From JTS-RE37 sp963756115 (GTDB lineage: Bacteria > Bacteroidota > Bacteroidia > Flavobacteriales > Flavobacteriaceae): a stretch of 64,000 bases of DNA. The first letter of the stretch is position 1. Each line of letters begins with the position of its first letter. The stretch lies in assembly GCA_963756115.1 (NCBI GenBank), contig CAVWMN010000010.1, positions 806,001-870,000 on the forward strand, written 5' to 3'. Positions 43,838-52,950 of the stretch are shown here, in pieces. The notes under the pieces were generated by a model that was given only the letters and a program-made list of their open reading frames with translations, was not told the origin of the DNA and searched no databases. A program made the position numbers and the translations under genes.

Positions 43838-44335
43838 ATGAAACTATACCAATTACATTCCATTCAATCGCTTCCCATTCCGGCAGCACAGGCCTGGGAT
43901 TTCCTCTCGGACCCGGAAAACCTAAAAAGAATCACCCCGGTACACATGGATTTTACTATTTTGCATCCGATAAACAGGCCCATGTACCCGGGTCAGATCA
44001 TTCAGTACAGCGTCTCCCCTTTCCCGTTCCTCAAAACGCGCTGGGTTACGGAGATCACCCATGTCAGGGAGGGGAAGTATTTTGTGGATGAGCAACGTTT
44101 CGGCCCCTATAAACTCTGGCACCATAAACATTTTATCCACGATGTGGAAGGCGGGGTTGCCATGGAGGATATCGTGGATTTTAAACTTCCTTTCGGCGTC
44201 TTGGGGCGGATAGCATACGAACTCCTGGTCCGGAAGCAGCTATACAAAATATTTAAATTCCGGGAGCAGAAGCTCGCACAGTTATTCGGGACACTGGAGC
44301 AGGCGCCTCAGAAATTAATATTCAGAACCATATAA
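43838..44335 (+). CDS. SRPBCC-family protein of the light-damage operon
   Basis: 165 residues from the ATG at 43838. START/Bet v1-like (polyketide cyclase-related) fold: SIQSLPIPAAQAWDFLSDPENLKRITP at the start, and FGPYKLWHHKHFIHDVEGGVAMEDIVDFKLPFG. Family members bind hydrophobic ligands; this type is often called 'cell division inhibitor' without evidence. It is the first gene of a three-gene operon with an SDR and a photolyase, an order repeated in Flavobacteriia, suggesting a shared role in response to light (inference). Confidence 0.88.
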   Translation: MKLYQLHSIQSLPIPAAQAWDFLSDPENLKRITPVHMDFTILHPINRPMYPGQIIQYSVSPFPFLKTRWVTEITHVREGKYFVDEQRFGPYKLWHHKHFIHDVEGGVAMEDIVDFKLPFGVLGRIAYELLVRKQLYKIFKFREQKLAQLFGTLEQAPQKLIFRTI

Positions 44336-44344
44336 TTCTATGAT

Positions 44345-45037
44345 ATGAAAAAAAATATACTACTGATCGGGGGTTCGCACGGGATCGGACTTGAACTTGC
44401 AAAATTGCTCAACCCTGCCAACAACCTGTTTATCGCTTCCCGGACCAGGGGCGGCACCGAAGGCATGGATGTAGTGCATATTCCCTTCGATGCCCTTTCC
44501 GACGAGCTCGCCTCAGAAGACCTTCCCGAAAAGCTCCACGGTTTTGTATATTGCCCGGGCAGCATCAACCTGAAGCCTTTTAAAATGATGGCGCCGGAAA
44601 CTTTTGAACAGGACATGCAGCTCAATTTTTTTGGGCTTGTGCGGGTCGTTAAACAGATCCTACCCCTGATGGCGGAAGGTTCGGCCATGGTCTTTTTCAG
44701 TACGGTTGCCGTGGGCAGCGGCATGCCATTCCATACCAGCATTGCGGCTGCAAAAGGGGCTGTTGAAGGATTCAGCAGGGCATTGGCTGCCGAATATGCC
44801 CCGTCAATACGGATCAATGTAATCGCTCCTTCCCTAGTTGATACGCCGCTTTCCGAAAAGTTGCTCAATAATGAAAAGAAACAGGAGCAGATGGCAGCCC
44901 GGCACCCGCTGAAGCGATTCGGGAAACCTGAAGATATAGCGGATTGTGCTGTCTTCCTCCTGGGTGAACAAAGCAGCTGGATAACAGGCCAGGTTTTAGG
45001 GGTAGACGGGGGTATTTCCACCATACACAGCAACTGA
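44345..45037 (+). CDS. SDR-family oxidoreductase with an atypical active site
   Basis: 230 residues. Rossmann fold with LLIGGSHGIGLEL (TGxxxGIG-type) and the Asn of LNFFGLVR; sheet residues FFSTVAVGSG (catalytic Ser119). The normal YxxxK motif is altered: Lys137 is present in HTSIAAAKGAVEG, but the residue four before it is Ile133 instead of Tyr. C-terminal DGGIS is usual. Without the Tyr, ordinary ketone reduction is doubtful; it may use another donor or bind NADP(H) as a regulator. It lies 9 bp after the SRPBCC gene and 1 bp before the photolyase. Confidence 0.88.
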   Translation: MKKNILLIGGSHGIGLELAKLLNPANNLFIASRTRGGTEGMDVVHIPFDALSDELASEDLPEKLHGFVYCPGSINLKPFKMMAPETFEQDMQLNFFGLVRVVKQILPLMAEGSAMVFFSTVAVGSGMPFHTSIAAAKGAVEGFSRALAAEYAPSIRINVIAPSLVDTPLSEKLLNNEKKQEQMAARHPLKRFGKPEDIADCAVFLLGEQSSWITGQVLGVDGGISTIHSN

Positions 45038-45038
45038 A

Positions 45039-46349
45039 ATGAAAAACAAGATCTCCTTATTCTGGTTCCGAAGGGACCTCCGCCTGGAGGATAACCAAGG
45101 ATTGTTCCGGGCCCTGCAGGGGGAACATCCCGTACTTCCTGTCTTTATTTTTGATACGGAGATCCTGGAGCGTTTGCCCAAAGACGATGCCCGTGTAACC
45201 TTTATTTACGAGACCCTGCAGGCGCTCAATAAGAGGCTTCAAGGGATCAGCAAGATGCAGATCAGCAGTTTCCACGGGCAGCCGCCTGAGATCTTCAAAC
45301 ACCTTATGGCCACCTACGACCTGCAGGGCGTCTATACCAATCGGGATTATGAACCGTATGCCCGGGAGCGGGATTCATCGGTTAAAGAGTTGCTGGATGC
45401 CAAAAACATTCCATTCCATACCTTTAAGGACCAGGTTATCTTTGAAAAAGAGGAAGTGGTGAAGTCAGACGGGGATCCCTATCTTGTTTATTCGCCCTAT
45501 ATGCGAACATGGAAAGAGACTTTTGATGCAGATCGCGACCTGGCTTCCTACGACCCGGAGCCTTATTTTTCAAATCTGTATACACCTGCATCCAGTGACA
45601 GCCCCACCCTGGCTGCCATGGGGTTCGAAGAATCAACCATTAAGGTACCGCCTTATGATGTATCCCAAGCCCTGATCCGCAAATACAGCAGCACACGGAA
45701 TTTCCCTGCCAGGAAAGAAGGCACTTCCAGGCTTGGTCCCCATCTCCGGTTTGGCACTGTATCGATCCGTAAGATGGTTTCGAAAGCTATTGCAGAAGAG
45801 CCGGATACGTTTTGGAATGAACTGATCTGGCGTGAATTCTTTATGCAGATCCTGTGGCATTTTCCGGAAGTTGGCGATAAAGCCATGAAACCCAAGTATG
45901 ACCGCATCCAGTGGCGCAATAACGAAGGGGAATTTGATAAATGGAAAAACGGCAAAACGGGTTTTGCCCTGGTTGATGCCGGAATGCGGCAGTTGAATAC
46001 AATCGGTTACATGCACAACCGCGTACGCATGCTGACGGCCAGTTTCCTATGCAAACACCTGCTGATCGACTGGCGTTGGGGGGAAGCCTATTTTGCAGAG
46101 AAATTACTGGATTACGACATGGCCAGCAATGTGGGCAACTGGCAATGGGCAGCAGGCAGCGGCGTGGATTCAGCACCTTATTTCAGGATCTTCAACCCGA
46201 TGACGCAGTTCACTAAATTTGATAAGGACGAAACCTATGTCAGGAAATGGATCCCGGAATACGGGACGGATGCCTACCCCCCTAAAATGGTCGACCACAA
46301 GGAAGCACGGGAACGCTGCCTGGAGGTCTACAAGAGCGCACTGGATTGA
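45039..46349 (+). CDS. Class I cryptochrome/DNA photolyase
   Basis: 436 residues. N-terminal antenna-binding domain (SLFWFRRDLRLEDNQGLF) and C-terminal FAD-binding domain with TSRLGPHLRFGTVSIR, NELIWREFFMQIL, DAGMRQLNTIGYMHNRVRM and YDMASNVGNWQWAAGSG. This is the CPD photolyase class, which splits pyrimidine dimers using blue light. A different, photolyase-related protein is encoded at 4127. Last gene of the operon, starting 1 bp after the SDR stop. Confidence 0.93.
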   Translation: MKNKISLFWFRRDLRLEDNQGLFRALQGEHPVLPVFIFDTEILERLPKDDARVTFIYETLQALNKRLQGISKMQISSFHGQPPEIFKHLMATYDLQGVYTNRDYEPYARERDSSVKELLDAKNIPFHTFKDQVIFEKEEVVKSDGDPYLVYSPYMRTWKETFDADRDLASYDPEPYFSNLYTPASSDSPTLAAMGFEESTIKVPPYDVSQALIRKYSSTRNFPARKEGTSRLGPHLRFGTVSIRKMVSKAIAEEPDTFWNELIWREFFMQILWHFPEVGDKAMKPKYDRIQWRNNEGEFDKWKNGKTGFALVDAGMRQLNTIGYMHNRVRMLTASFLCKHLLIDWRWGEAYFAEKLLDYDMASNVGNWQWAAGSGVDSAPYFRIFNPMTQFTKFDKDETYVRKWIPEYGTDAYPPKMVDHKEARERCLEVYKSALD

Positions 46350-46364
46350 GATACCGCCCATCCG

Positions 46365-47414
46365 TTAACGGGATAACTGTTCCTCTAATTCCTGTTTTTC
46401 AGCCATCCGGTATTTTAGCATATTCAAATAACGCAGTGCGTTCCTATCCCCGTAATCCGAGTAGGATTGGGCAGCCCAGTCCATCGCTTCCTCCAGATTG
46501 CCATTGATCTCATTGATGATAGCCATATTATAACAGGCCCTCCCGGCGATTTTTCGCTTCGGATGCAGCACCTCTGCTTCCCAGTGGGCAGCTGCGCCAT
46601 CCCAATCGCCGGTCTGCGCTTTCCGCCGTCCTATTTTGAAATTATCCGTGCCCCGGACATAATAGTCCCGGGCGATCCTCTTTGTAAATGGCCTGATACG
46701 AAAGGCATAGGCATGGCCCAGGTTATTGCTTTCCTGCAATACCGCCTCCTTCCTTCCAACGACTGCCTCTATTGCCCGGACCGGATTAATGCCCCGTCCT
46801 CCGGACTGAAGCTCTCCATAGCTATGGTATTCGTCCAGGACCCGCCGGTTCCCGGGATCATAAATACGCCATCCATTTTTAATGGCCGTGTTCAGGGTTA
46901 CACTATGGGCGGGTACGTTGGCTTTTATACCCAGGTTATTGGGAACCCTCATGGTGGTTAGCTGGTAATCTGCACGGGTATCCGTATCATAGAATTCGAG
47001 TACAAAAAGGGCATCCAGCTGATTTTCATCACAAAGCTGTCGTACGGATTCCCAGCTCAACGGGGCGGGAAAGACACCCAACCCTTTACGATCCGCCGGG
47101 TTGCTTTCCATGATGACCACCTCAGCAAAACGGTCATCAGCCGAAAGTTCCTCAAACAGCCCCCGGACTGCATTTTCTGCACCCAGTTTATCGAGTTTAA
47201 ACCCCTCCAGGGAAAGGATCTGATCTATTTTGTCAATGGTTTTATGGGCTTCCGAGGGAGCGGTCCTGTTCACAATTCCAATACGCTGGATGGTTGACGG
47301 AACAAAAACCGCTGCGGGCTCAACCGCATTCATGGTAAGTCGGTTAGTACTGCTGCAGCTGGCAAGCATTAACAAGGCTGCTGCTAGCAGGAACAATAGG
47401 GTAGGTTTTTTCAT
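46365..47414 (-). CDS. DUF6340 lipoprotein with TPR-like tail
   Basis: 349 residues. Lipobox LASC (Cys20). The N-terminal part (about 30-215) has an alpha/beta fold starting AAVFVPSTIQRIGIVNRTAP and contains FVLEFYDTDTRADYQL and NGWRIYDPGNRRVLDEYHSY, typical of DUF6340; the C-terminal part (about 245-345) has TPR-like helices (GAAAHWEAEVLHPKRK, ACYNMAIINEINGNLEEAMD). It is an envelope lipoprotein of unknown function, common in Bacteroidota. Converges on the photolyase. Confidence 0.85.
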   Translation of the reverse strand: MKKPTLLFLLAAALLMLASCSSTNRLTMNAVEPAAVFVPSTIQRIGIVNRTAPSEAHKTIDKIDQILSLEGFKLDKLGAENAVRGLFEELSADDRFAEVVIMESNPADRKGLGVFPAPLSWESVRQLCDENQLDALFVLEFYDTDTRADYQLTTMRVPNNLGIKANVPAHSVTLNTAIKNGWRIYDPGNRRVLDEYHSYGELQSGGRGINPVRAIEAVVGRKEAVLQESNNLGHAYAFRIRPFTKRIARDYYVRGTDNFKIGRRKAQTGDWDGAAAHWEAEVLHPKRKIAGRACYNMAIINEINGNLEEAMDWAAQSYSDYGDRNALRYLNMLKYRMAEKQELEEQLSR

Positions 47415-47748
47415 GGGACGCTAATTTTATGAAGACACCATGTGGCACTATTTACCTCATTAATCTTCTCTATATTAAACAGATACCGCTCAAAAAAATT
47501 GTACGGACCGCCAGAATTTCAAAATGGATTCTAAAGTACCGCGCTATCCAACCCGGTTTTTTTAGTATATTTAAAACCGCAGGATCCGGGAACCTGTCGT
47601 AGGTCCGGGGCATACCAGGATCTTAAGCAATACCCTGCAAATCAATGTGGGTAGACAAAACAACACCCGGCTCCCACCCCGTGAAGACTACTTTCATGCA
47701 GACTGGGGGGTGCCTGTACTAAAATCAAGAGCTAATTCAAGATATATT
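47415..47748. other. Intergenic region between divergent genes
   Basis: About 330 bp. An in-frame extension of the M20 gene (from 47647) looks like translated leader sequence, not a protein. A TATATTTA box near 47560 could be the promoter of the M20 gene. Nothing else recognised. Confidence 0.5.
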
Positions 47749-49173
47749 ATGAGAAAATACCTCTTACTGCTGTTACTGATTGCTTCCGGGGCGGCCGCCC
47801 AAAAAATGGACAGCGATAAAAAGGCGGTCATCGCGTCGGTAGAAAAGCACAATACCGAACTTATTGCAATCAGTGATTCTATCTGGGCTCTTGCCGAGAC
47901 GGCATTTGAAGAAGTGGAATCGTCAAAAATCCTGGCGGATTATGCCGAAAAAAATGGGTTTACGGTTACACGGGGTGTGGCCGGGATTCCAACCGCATTT
48001 GTTGCAAGCTACGGTTCCGGGAAACCCGTGATCAGTGTATTGGGGGAATTTGATGCGCTGCCGGGGATATCCCAGAAGGCACAGCCCGAAAAGGAAGCGC
48101 TGAATGAAGGGGCTGCGGGCCATGGTTGCGGTCATAACCTCTTTGGGGCAGCCAGCCTGGGAGCCGCCATAGCGGCAAAGGAACTCATAGAACAGGGGAA
48201 GCTAAAGGGTACCATTAAATTTTTTGGGACCCCTTCCGAAGAGAAGTTCTTCGGGAAGATCTGGATGGTACGGGAAGGATTGTGGGATGAGGTGGATGTG
48301 AATATCAGCTGGCACCCTTCAGCGGATACCAAAGCCGATGTACAGAGCACCCTGGCCCTGGTTGACTTTAAGGTGGAGTTTTTCGGGCAGGCGGCACATG
48401 CCTCCATGGATCCCTGGAATGGCCGAAGTGCTTCGGATGCCCTCGAATTATATACCACCGGTATCAATTATTACCGGGAACACATCAAACCAACCGTACG
48501 TATCCATTACCATATACAGGATGGCGGGCAGGTTGTGAATGTTGTACCGGATTATGCCAGGTTGTGGGTGCGGGTCCGCGATTCCAAAAGGAGCGGGATG
48601 ATGCCGGTATATGAACAGGTGAAGAAAATGGCAGAAGGGGCTGCGATCATGGCCAACGTGGATTATAAGATATCCCTGATCTCCGGAATCTACGAGGTGC
48701 TTGTAAACCGCGCCGGTGGGGAGATCATGCAGCGGAACCTGGAGTTATTGGGACCCATCAGCTATACCCCCGAAGAAACGGCCTTTGGAAAAAAGATACA
48801 GGAAGCCACAGAAAAACCGCAGACCGGAATGAACAGTGAGATCACGCCGCTGGAAGAAACCTTAGAAAACCCGGGAGGGGGTTCCAGCGACGTGGGCGAT
48901 GTCAGCTGGAATGTACCCAATATCAACCTGGGGGTTACCACAGCTCCTGAAGGCACTCCCTGGCATTCCTGGGCAGTGGTTGCCTGCGGGGGGATGAGCA
49001 TTGGGCATAAAGGGCTCACCTATGCCGCAAAGGCGATGGGCATGACCATGGTGGACCTGTTTACCGACCCAAAACTGGTGGAGAAGGTAAAAGCAGAATA
49101 CAGGGAGCGCAAAGGGACCGAAGCATATGAAGCGATCGTCCCGGAGGGGCCGCCGCCCATCGGAGGAAATTAA
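47749..49173 (+). CDS. Secreted M20D-type amidohydrolase (AbgB-like)
   Basis: 474 residues from the ATG at 47749; upstream in-frame codons lack a signal. Signal peptide (MRKYLLLLLLIASGAAA). M20 domain with metal-site motifs LGEFDALPG, GHGCGHNLFG and FGTPSEEKFF, the dimerisation insert (FFGQAAHASMDPWNGRSA), and late HSWAVVACGG. The closest resemblance is to p-aminobenzoyl-glutamate hydrolase subunit B and related amide hydrolases. It removes an acyl or amide group from an unknown peptide-like substrate, probably in the periplasm. Confidence 0.88.
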   Translation: MRKYLLLLLLIASGAAAQKMDSDKKAVIASVEKHNTELIAISDSIWALAETAFEEVESSKILADYAEKNGFTVTRGVAGIPTAFVASYGSGKPVISVLGEFDALPGISQKAQPEKEALNEGAAGHGCGHNLFGAASLGAAIAAKELIEQGKLKGTIKFFGTPSEEKFFGKIWMVREGLWDEVDVNISWHPSADTKADVQSTLALVDFKVEFFGQAAHASMDPWNGRSASDALELYTTGINYYREHIKPTVRIHYHIQDGGQVVNVVPDYARLWVRVRDSKRSGMMPVYEQVKKMAEGAAIMANVDYKISLISGIYEVLVNRAGGEIMQRNLELLGPISYTPEETAFGKKIQEATEKPQTGMNSEITPLEETLENPGGGSSDVGDVSWNVPNINLGVTTAPEGTPWHSWAVVACGGMSIGHKGLTYAAKAMGMTMVDLFTDPKLVEKVKAEYRERKGTEAYEAIVPEGPPPIGGN

Positions 49174-49183
49174 ACAAAAGCAT

Positions 49184-49480
49184 ATGGCAGCGTATCACCT
49201 AATTAACAATGAAGCGGCCCGCCGGTATGAATTTCATATTGACGAACTAGTCCCGCGCATTGAATATATCAAAACCAGGGACACCTTGTTCCTTACCCAT
49301 ACGGAGGTACCCCCCGAGCTGGAAGGAAAAGGTGTGGGGTTTGCGCTGGTGGAAGCCGTACTCGGGGAAGCAGAGCGGCTCCGGCTACCGGTAACGCCAC
49401 GCTGCCCGTTTGTCGCTGCCTATATCAAGCGGCATCCGGAATGGAAGCGAGTTGTATCCACAGGAATTAATATTGCTTAG
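49184..49480 (+). CDS. GNAT-family acetyltransferase, YjdJ type
   Basis: 98 residues from the ATG at 49184, 10 bp after the M20 gene. This is the minimal YjdJ-like GNAT fold: YEFHIDELVPRIEYI, the acetyl-CoA loop ELEGKGVGFALVEAVL and RCPFVAAYIKRHPEW. Substrate unknown. It begins a tight run with the CDGSH protein (2 bp), TMEM175 channel (3 bp) and VOC protein (9 bp); the GNAT and CDGSH pair is common in bacteria. Confidence 0.88.
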   Translation: MAAYHLINNEAARRYEFHIDELVPRIEYIKTRDTLFLTHTEVPPELEGKGVGFALVEAVLGEAERLRLPVTPRCPFVAAYIKRHPEWKRVVSTGINIA

Positions 49481-49482
49481 TT

Positions 49483-49929
49483 ATGGGAGAACAGGAAATT
49501 ATCAAGGAATATAGCAATGGGGAACTAACAGTGGTATGGAAACCGAAAACCTGTATCCACTCGGGTATTTGCGTTGCCACCCTCCCCGACGTGTATGACC
49601 CCAAGGGGAAACCCTGGATCAAGCCAGGAAATGCCTCCACAGACAATTTAAAGATCCAGATCACTACATGTCCCTCCGGGGCCTTAAGTTACTATATGAA
49701 CAACAGCAAAGAAGTGCCCGGTGGCGATGCAAGTAAGGATACAGCCACAGAAACCAAGGTAACTGTGAAAGCCAATGGGCCCCTGTTGGTTCATGGCGAC
49801 CTGGAAGTGACCCGGTCTGACGGAACTACCGAGTCCAAAACCCGGACTACCGCATTTTGCCGCTGTGGGGCCTCGGGCAATAAACCATATTGCGATGGAA
49901 CCCACAATACCGTGGCATTTAAAGGCTGA
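49483..49929 (+). CDS. Fer4-like plus CDGSH iron-sulfur protein
   Basis: 148 residues. N-terminal Fer4_19 divergent ferredoxin-like domain (about 5-70) with KTCIHSGICVATLPDVYD and TTCPSGALSYY, and a C-terminal CDGSH domain with FCRCGASGNKPYCDGTH (three Cys and one His ligands for a [2Fe-2S] cluster). Such two-domain proteins are thought to handle electrons or redox sensing in the cytosol. It is 2 bp after the YjdJ-like gene. Confidence 0.92.
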   Translation: MGEQEIIKEYSNGELTVVWKPKTCIHSGICVATLPDVYDPKGKPWIKPGNASTDNLKIQITTCPSGALSYYMNNSKEVPGGDASKDTATETKVTVKANGPLLVHGDLEVTRSDGTTESKTRTTAFCRCGASGNKPYCDGTHNTVAFKG

Positions 49930-49932
49930 CCT

Positions 49933-50517
49933 ATGACTATGAGTACCAGCAGGATGGAGGCGTTCAGCGACGGCGTACTGGCCATCATTATTACAATAAT
50001 GGTGCTGGAGCTCAAAGCCCCTGAAGAAGCGGAACTCCATGCGCTGCTTCCGGTACTCCCCACATTTGTCAGTTACATCGTTAGTTTTATCTATATCGGG
50101 ATTTACTGGAACAACCACCATCATTTATTACAGGTAACCCAGAAGGTAAACGGAAAGATCCTATGGGCCAACCTGCATTTGCTTTTCTGGTTGTCCCTGG
50201 TGCCTTTTGTCACCTCCTGGGTGGGCGAAAACCACCTTTCTTCCGCACCGGTAGCCCTGTATGGATTTGTTTTGGTAATGGCCGCTATCGCCTATTTTAT
50301 TTTGCAGGGTGCCATCCTGAAATACCACCGGGATGATTTTGCCCTGAAGAAAGCAATTGGCAGGGATCTAAAAGGAAAGGTATCCGTGGTTATCTATATT
50401 ACCGGACTGGTCCTGGCCTTTTATTTGGTGTGGATCGCCATCGCCTGTTATATAGCCGTGGCCGTTATCTGGATGATCCCGGACCGGCGGATCGAGAATA
50501 TGTACTTGGATGCTTAA
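49933..50517 (+). CDS. TMEM175-family potassium channel (DUF1211)
   Basis: 194 residues with six membrane helices. The family hallmark RMEAFSDGVLAIIITIMVLEL (FSDGVLAI core) is in the first helix and repeats weakly in no second half, as in bacterial TMEM175, which form tetramers with a hydrophobic Leu/Ile filter. It would conduct potassium across the inner membrane. Starts 3 bp after the iron-sulfur gene. Confidence 0.88.
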   Translation: MTMSTSRMEAFSDGVLAIIITIMVLELKAPEEAELHALLPVLPTFVSYIVSFIYIGIYWNNHHHLLQVTQKVNGKILWANLHLLFWLSLVPFVTSWVGENHLSSAPVALYGFVLVMAAIAYFILQGAILKYHRDDFALKKAIGRDLKGKVSVVIYITGLVLAFYLVWIAIACYIAVAVIWMIPDRRIENMYLDA

Positions 50518-50526
50518 CGTGGACTT

Positions 50527-50997
50527 ATGGCAGATAAAGTGATGACCCTATTAACCTTTAACGGGCAGGCTGAAGCCGCCCTCAATTGCTACACCTCCCT
50601 GTTTGCTGATGCAAGCATTGTATACCTGAAAAAATATACCGCTTCCGGACCGGGTATGGAAGGGGCCGTCCAACAGGCCCAGTTCACAATTGGCGGCAGC
50701 CAGTATCTCTGCATGGACCTGCCTCCCGGCGAACAATTGAAATTTACATGTGCCGTATCGCTGTACGTGCGGTGTACTTCACAGCAGGAACTGGAACAGC
50801 TTTTTACAGCATTATCAACAGCGGGACATGTATGGATAGCCCCGGGACCTTACGGTTCCAGCCACCAATTCTGCTGGTTCCGGGACCGGTTCGGGGTTTC
50901 ATGGCAGCTCGACTTCCCCTTTTCGGAGGTTGCAGCAGGAGAACATAACCTTTGTTATGCGAATAGTCCGGAGGTACGGAAGGAGTATAAGGAATGA
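50527..50997 (+). CDS. PhnB-like VOC-superfamily protein
   Basis: 156 residues. Two beta-alpha-beta-beta-beta modules: TLLTFNGQAEAALNCYTSLF opens the first, and HQFCWFRDRFGVSWQLDFP ends the second, typical of the PhnB/3-dmu-9 group of the vicinal oxygen chelate superfamily. The metal ligands cannot be assigned with confidence. Often a metal-dependent dioxygenase, lyase or a resistance-type binding protein; substrate unknown. Last gene of the run from 49184. Confidence 0.85.
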   Translation: MADKVMTLLTFNGQAEAALNCYTSLFADASIVYLKKYTASGPGMEGAVQQAQFTIGGSQYLCMDLPPGEQLKFTCAVSLYVRCTSQQELEQLFTALSTAGHVWIAPGPYGSSHQFCWFRDRFGVSWQLDFPFSEVAAGEHNLCYANSPEVRKEYKE

Positions 50998-51119
50998 GCT
51001 GCAGTACATTTGCCGGCATCCTCCGAATATTCATATAGGCCATAAATTACCGGCAGCCGAAGCGAACGGATAATTTCCGTACATTTAGTTTCAATACAAT
51101 CAAACACAATCTACGCAGC

Positions 51120-51563
51120 ATGAAGAAAATTTTACTATTACTGCTGACCGCGCAATGTTTCCTGGTAAGCGGGCAGTCATTCAATTTTCAATATGATCAT
51201 TATTCCTTTATCGTAAAGGATCTCCAGAAAACCGGGGATTTTTATGCCAATATCCTCAAATTAAAAGAGATACCCCATCCTTCGGCCACTTCCGGCTTCC
51301 GCTGGTTCAGCATCCATGGCAATTCCCAACTGCATCTGATCGAGAAGGACAGCGTAGCCATGGAACACAGCAAAAGTGTACACCTTTGCCTTGCTACGCA
51401 GAATCTGGAGGCCCTGATAGCCCATCTTAAAGCGAACAATATACCCTACTGGGACTGGCCCGGAAAGGAAAACGCCGTAACGGACCGGGCCGACGGGGTG
51501 AAACAGATCTATGTGAAGGATCCCGAGAACAACTGGGTGGAGATCAATACAGCAGTCCATTAG
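51120..51563 (+). CDS. Exported VOC/glyoxalase-like protein
   Basis: 147 residues. Signal peptide (MKKILLLLLTAQCFLVSGQ), then a glyoxalase/VOC domain (about 22-145): YDHYSFIVKDLQKTGDFYAN with a conserved His-like start, WFSIHGNSQLHLIEKD, and KQIYVKDPENNWVEIN with the terminal Glu. A VOC protein with a signal peptide suggests a periplasmic role. A box TACATTTA near 51080 may be its promoter. Confidence 0.85.
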   Translation: MKKILLLLLTAQCFLVSGQSFNFQYDHYSFIVKDLQKTGDFYANILKLKEIPHPSATSGFRWFSIHGNSQLHLIEKDSVAMEHSKSVHLCLATQNLEALIAHLKANNIPYWDWPGKENAVTDRADGVKQIYVKDPENNWVEINTAVH

Positions 51564-51628
51564 GTAAACGGAACCTGTCCGGACCCTGCTTTTGAATCAG
51601 TACTAAAATGAGTGGCGGCTTCCCGGGA

Positions 51629-52936
51629 TCAGAGTCGGGTGATCTTTGCCCCTATCGCCTGCAGGCGGGTATCAATATGTTCATACCCCCGGTCAATCTG
51701 TTCTATATTGTGGATTGTGGAAGTACCCTTGGCGGATAATGCCGCTATCAGGAGTGAAACCCCGGCGCGGATATCAGGGGATACCATGGTTGTCGCCTTG
51801 AGGCTCGATTTAAAATCGTGCCCTATCACCGTGGCCCTGTGGGGGTCGCACAGAATGATCTTGGCACCCATGTCTATCAGTTTATCTACAAAAAACAGCC
51901 GGCTTTCGAACATTTTCTGGTGGATAATCACCTCGCCTTTCGCCTGGGTGGCCATCACAAGTATAATACTTAGCAGGTCCGGCGTAAGCCCCGGCCAGGG
52001 AGCATCGGCCACGGTAAGTATGGAGCCGTCAATATAGTTGTGTATTTCGTACCCGTCCGTATGTGCCGGGATAAAGATATCATCTCCTTTTCGTTCCAGT
52101 TGTATCCCCAGTTTCCGGAAAACGGTGGGGATCTGCCCCAGGTCATCCCAGCTTACATCTTTGATCGTGAGTTCACTCCGTGTCATTGCAGCCAGGCCTA
52201 TCCAGCTTCCAATTTCGATCATATCGGGCAGCATCCGGTGTTCGGTCCCCCCCAGTTCCTTAACCCCTTCAATAACCAGCAGGTTGGAGCCAATGCCCGT
52301 AATGCGGGCGCCCATCCGGTTCAGCATCTTGCACAATTGCTGCAGATAGGGTTCACAGGCAGCATTATAAATGGTAGTCTTACCCTCGGCCAGTACAGCA
52401 GCCATCACGATATTGGCCGTACCTGTTACGGATGCTTCATCGAGCAGCATGTAGGTGCCCTTTAGTTTTTTAGCCTCCACCCCATAAAAATGTTCCTCGC
52501 TGTTATAGCGGAAAGAGGCCCCCAGCTTGATAAATCCTTCAAAATGGGTATCCAGGCGGCGGCGGCCTATCTTGTCCCCTCCCGGTTTGGGGATGTACCC
52601 TTTGCCAAAGCGGGCCAGCAAAGGCCCAACCAGCATGATGGAACCCCGCAACCCGCGGCCGTCTTCCTTAAACTGATCAGACTGCAGGTGGGCAAGGTCC
52701 ACCGAATCGGCCTGGAAGGAATACGAACCCTTGCCGAGTTTCTGGATCTTTACGCCCAGGTCTTCCAGCAGGGATATGAGTTTATTGACATCTACGATGT
52801 CCGGAATGTTGGTGATGGTGATCTTTTCTGATGTCAGGAGTACTGCACAGAGAATCTGAAGGGCCTCATTTTTAGCGCCCTGGGGTGTGATTTCGCCATG
52901 AAGCTTATGACCCCCCTCAATTTTAAATGTTCCCAT
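51629..52936 (-). CDS. murA: UDP-N-acetylglucosamine 1-carboxyvinyltransferase MurA, Asp active-site form
   Basis: 435 residues, EPSP-synthase-like inside-out barrel. Key marks: QGAKNEALQILCAVLL, LRGSIMLVGPLLARFGKG, GLTPDLLSIILVMATQAKG and RGYEHIDTRLQAIGAKI. It catalyses the first committed step of peptidoglycan synthesis, transferring enolpyruvate to UDP-GlcNAc. The catalytic Cys (Cys115 in E. coli) is replaced by Asp121 in KPGGDKIG, the form known from Mycobacterium and Chlamydia that is not inactivated by fosfomycin. Ends with the DUF4290 gene 14 bp upstream on the same strand. Confidence 0.95.
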   Translation of the reverse strand: MGTFKIEGGHKLHGEITPQGAKNEALQILCAVLLTSEKITITNIPDIVDVNKLISLLEDLGVKIQKLGKGSYSFQADSVDLAHLQSDQFKEDGRGLRGSIMLVGPLLARFGKGYIPKPGGDKIGRRRLDTHFEGFIKLGASFRYNSEEHFYGVEAKKLKGTYMLLDEASVTGTANIVMAAVLAEGKTTIYNAACEPYLQQLCKMLNRMGARITGIGSNLLVIEGVKELGGTEHRMLPDMIEIGSWIGLAAMTRSELTIKDVSWDDLGQIPTVFRKLGIQLERKGDDIFIPAHTDGYEIHNYIDGSILTVADAPWPGLTPDLLSIILVMATQAKGEVIIHQKMFESRLFFVDKLIDMGAKIILCDPHRATVIGHDFKSSLKATTMVSPDIRAGVSLLIAALSAKGTSTIHNIEQIDRGYEHIDTRLQAIGAKITRL

Positions 52937-52950
52937 TCAAGAATGAAAAA

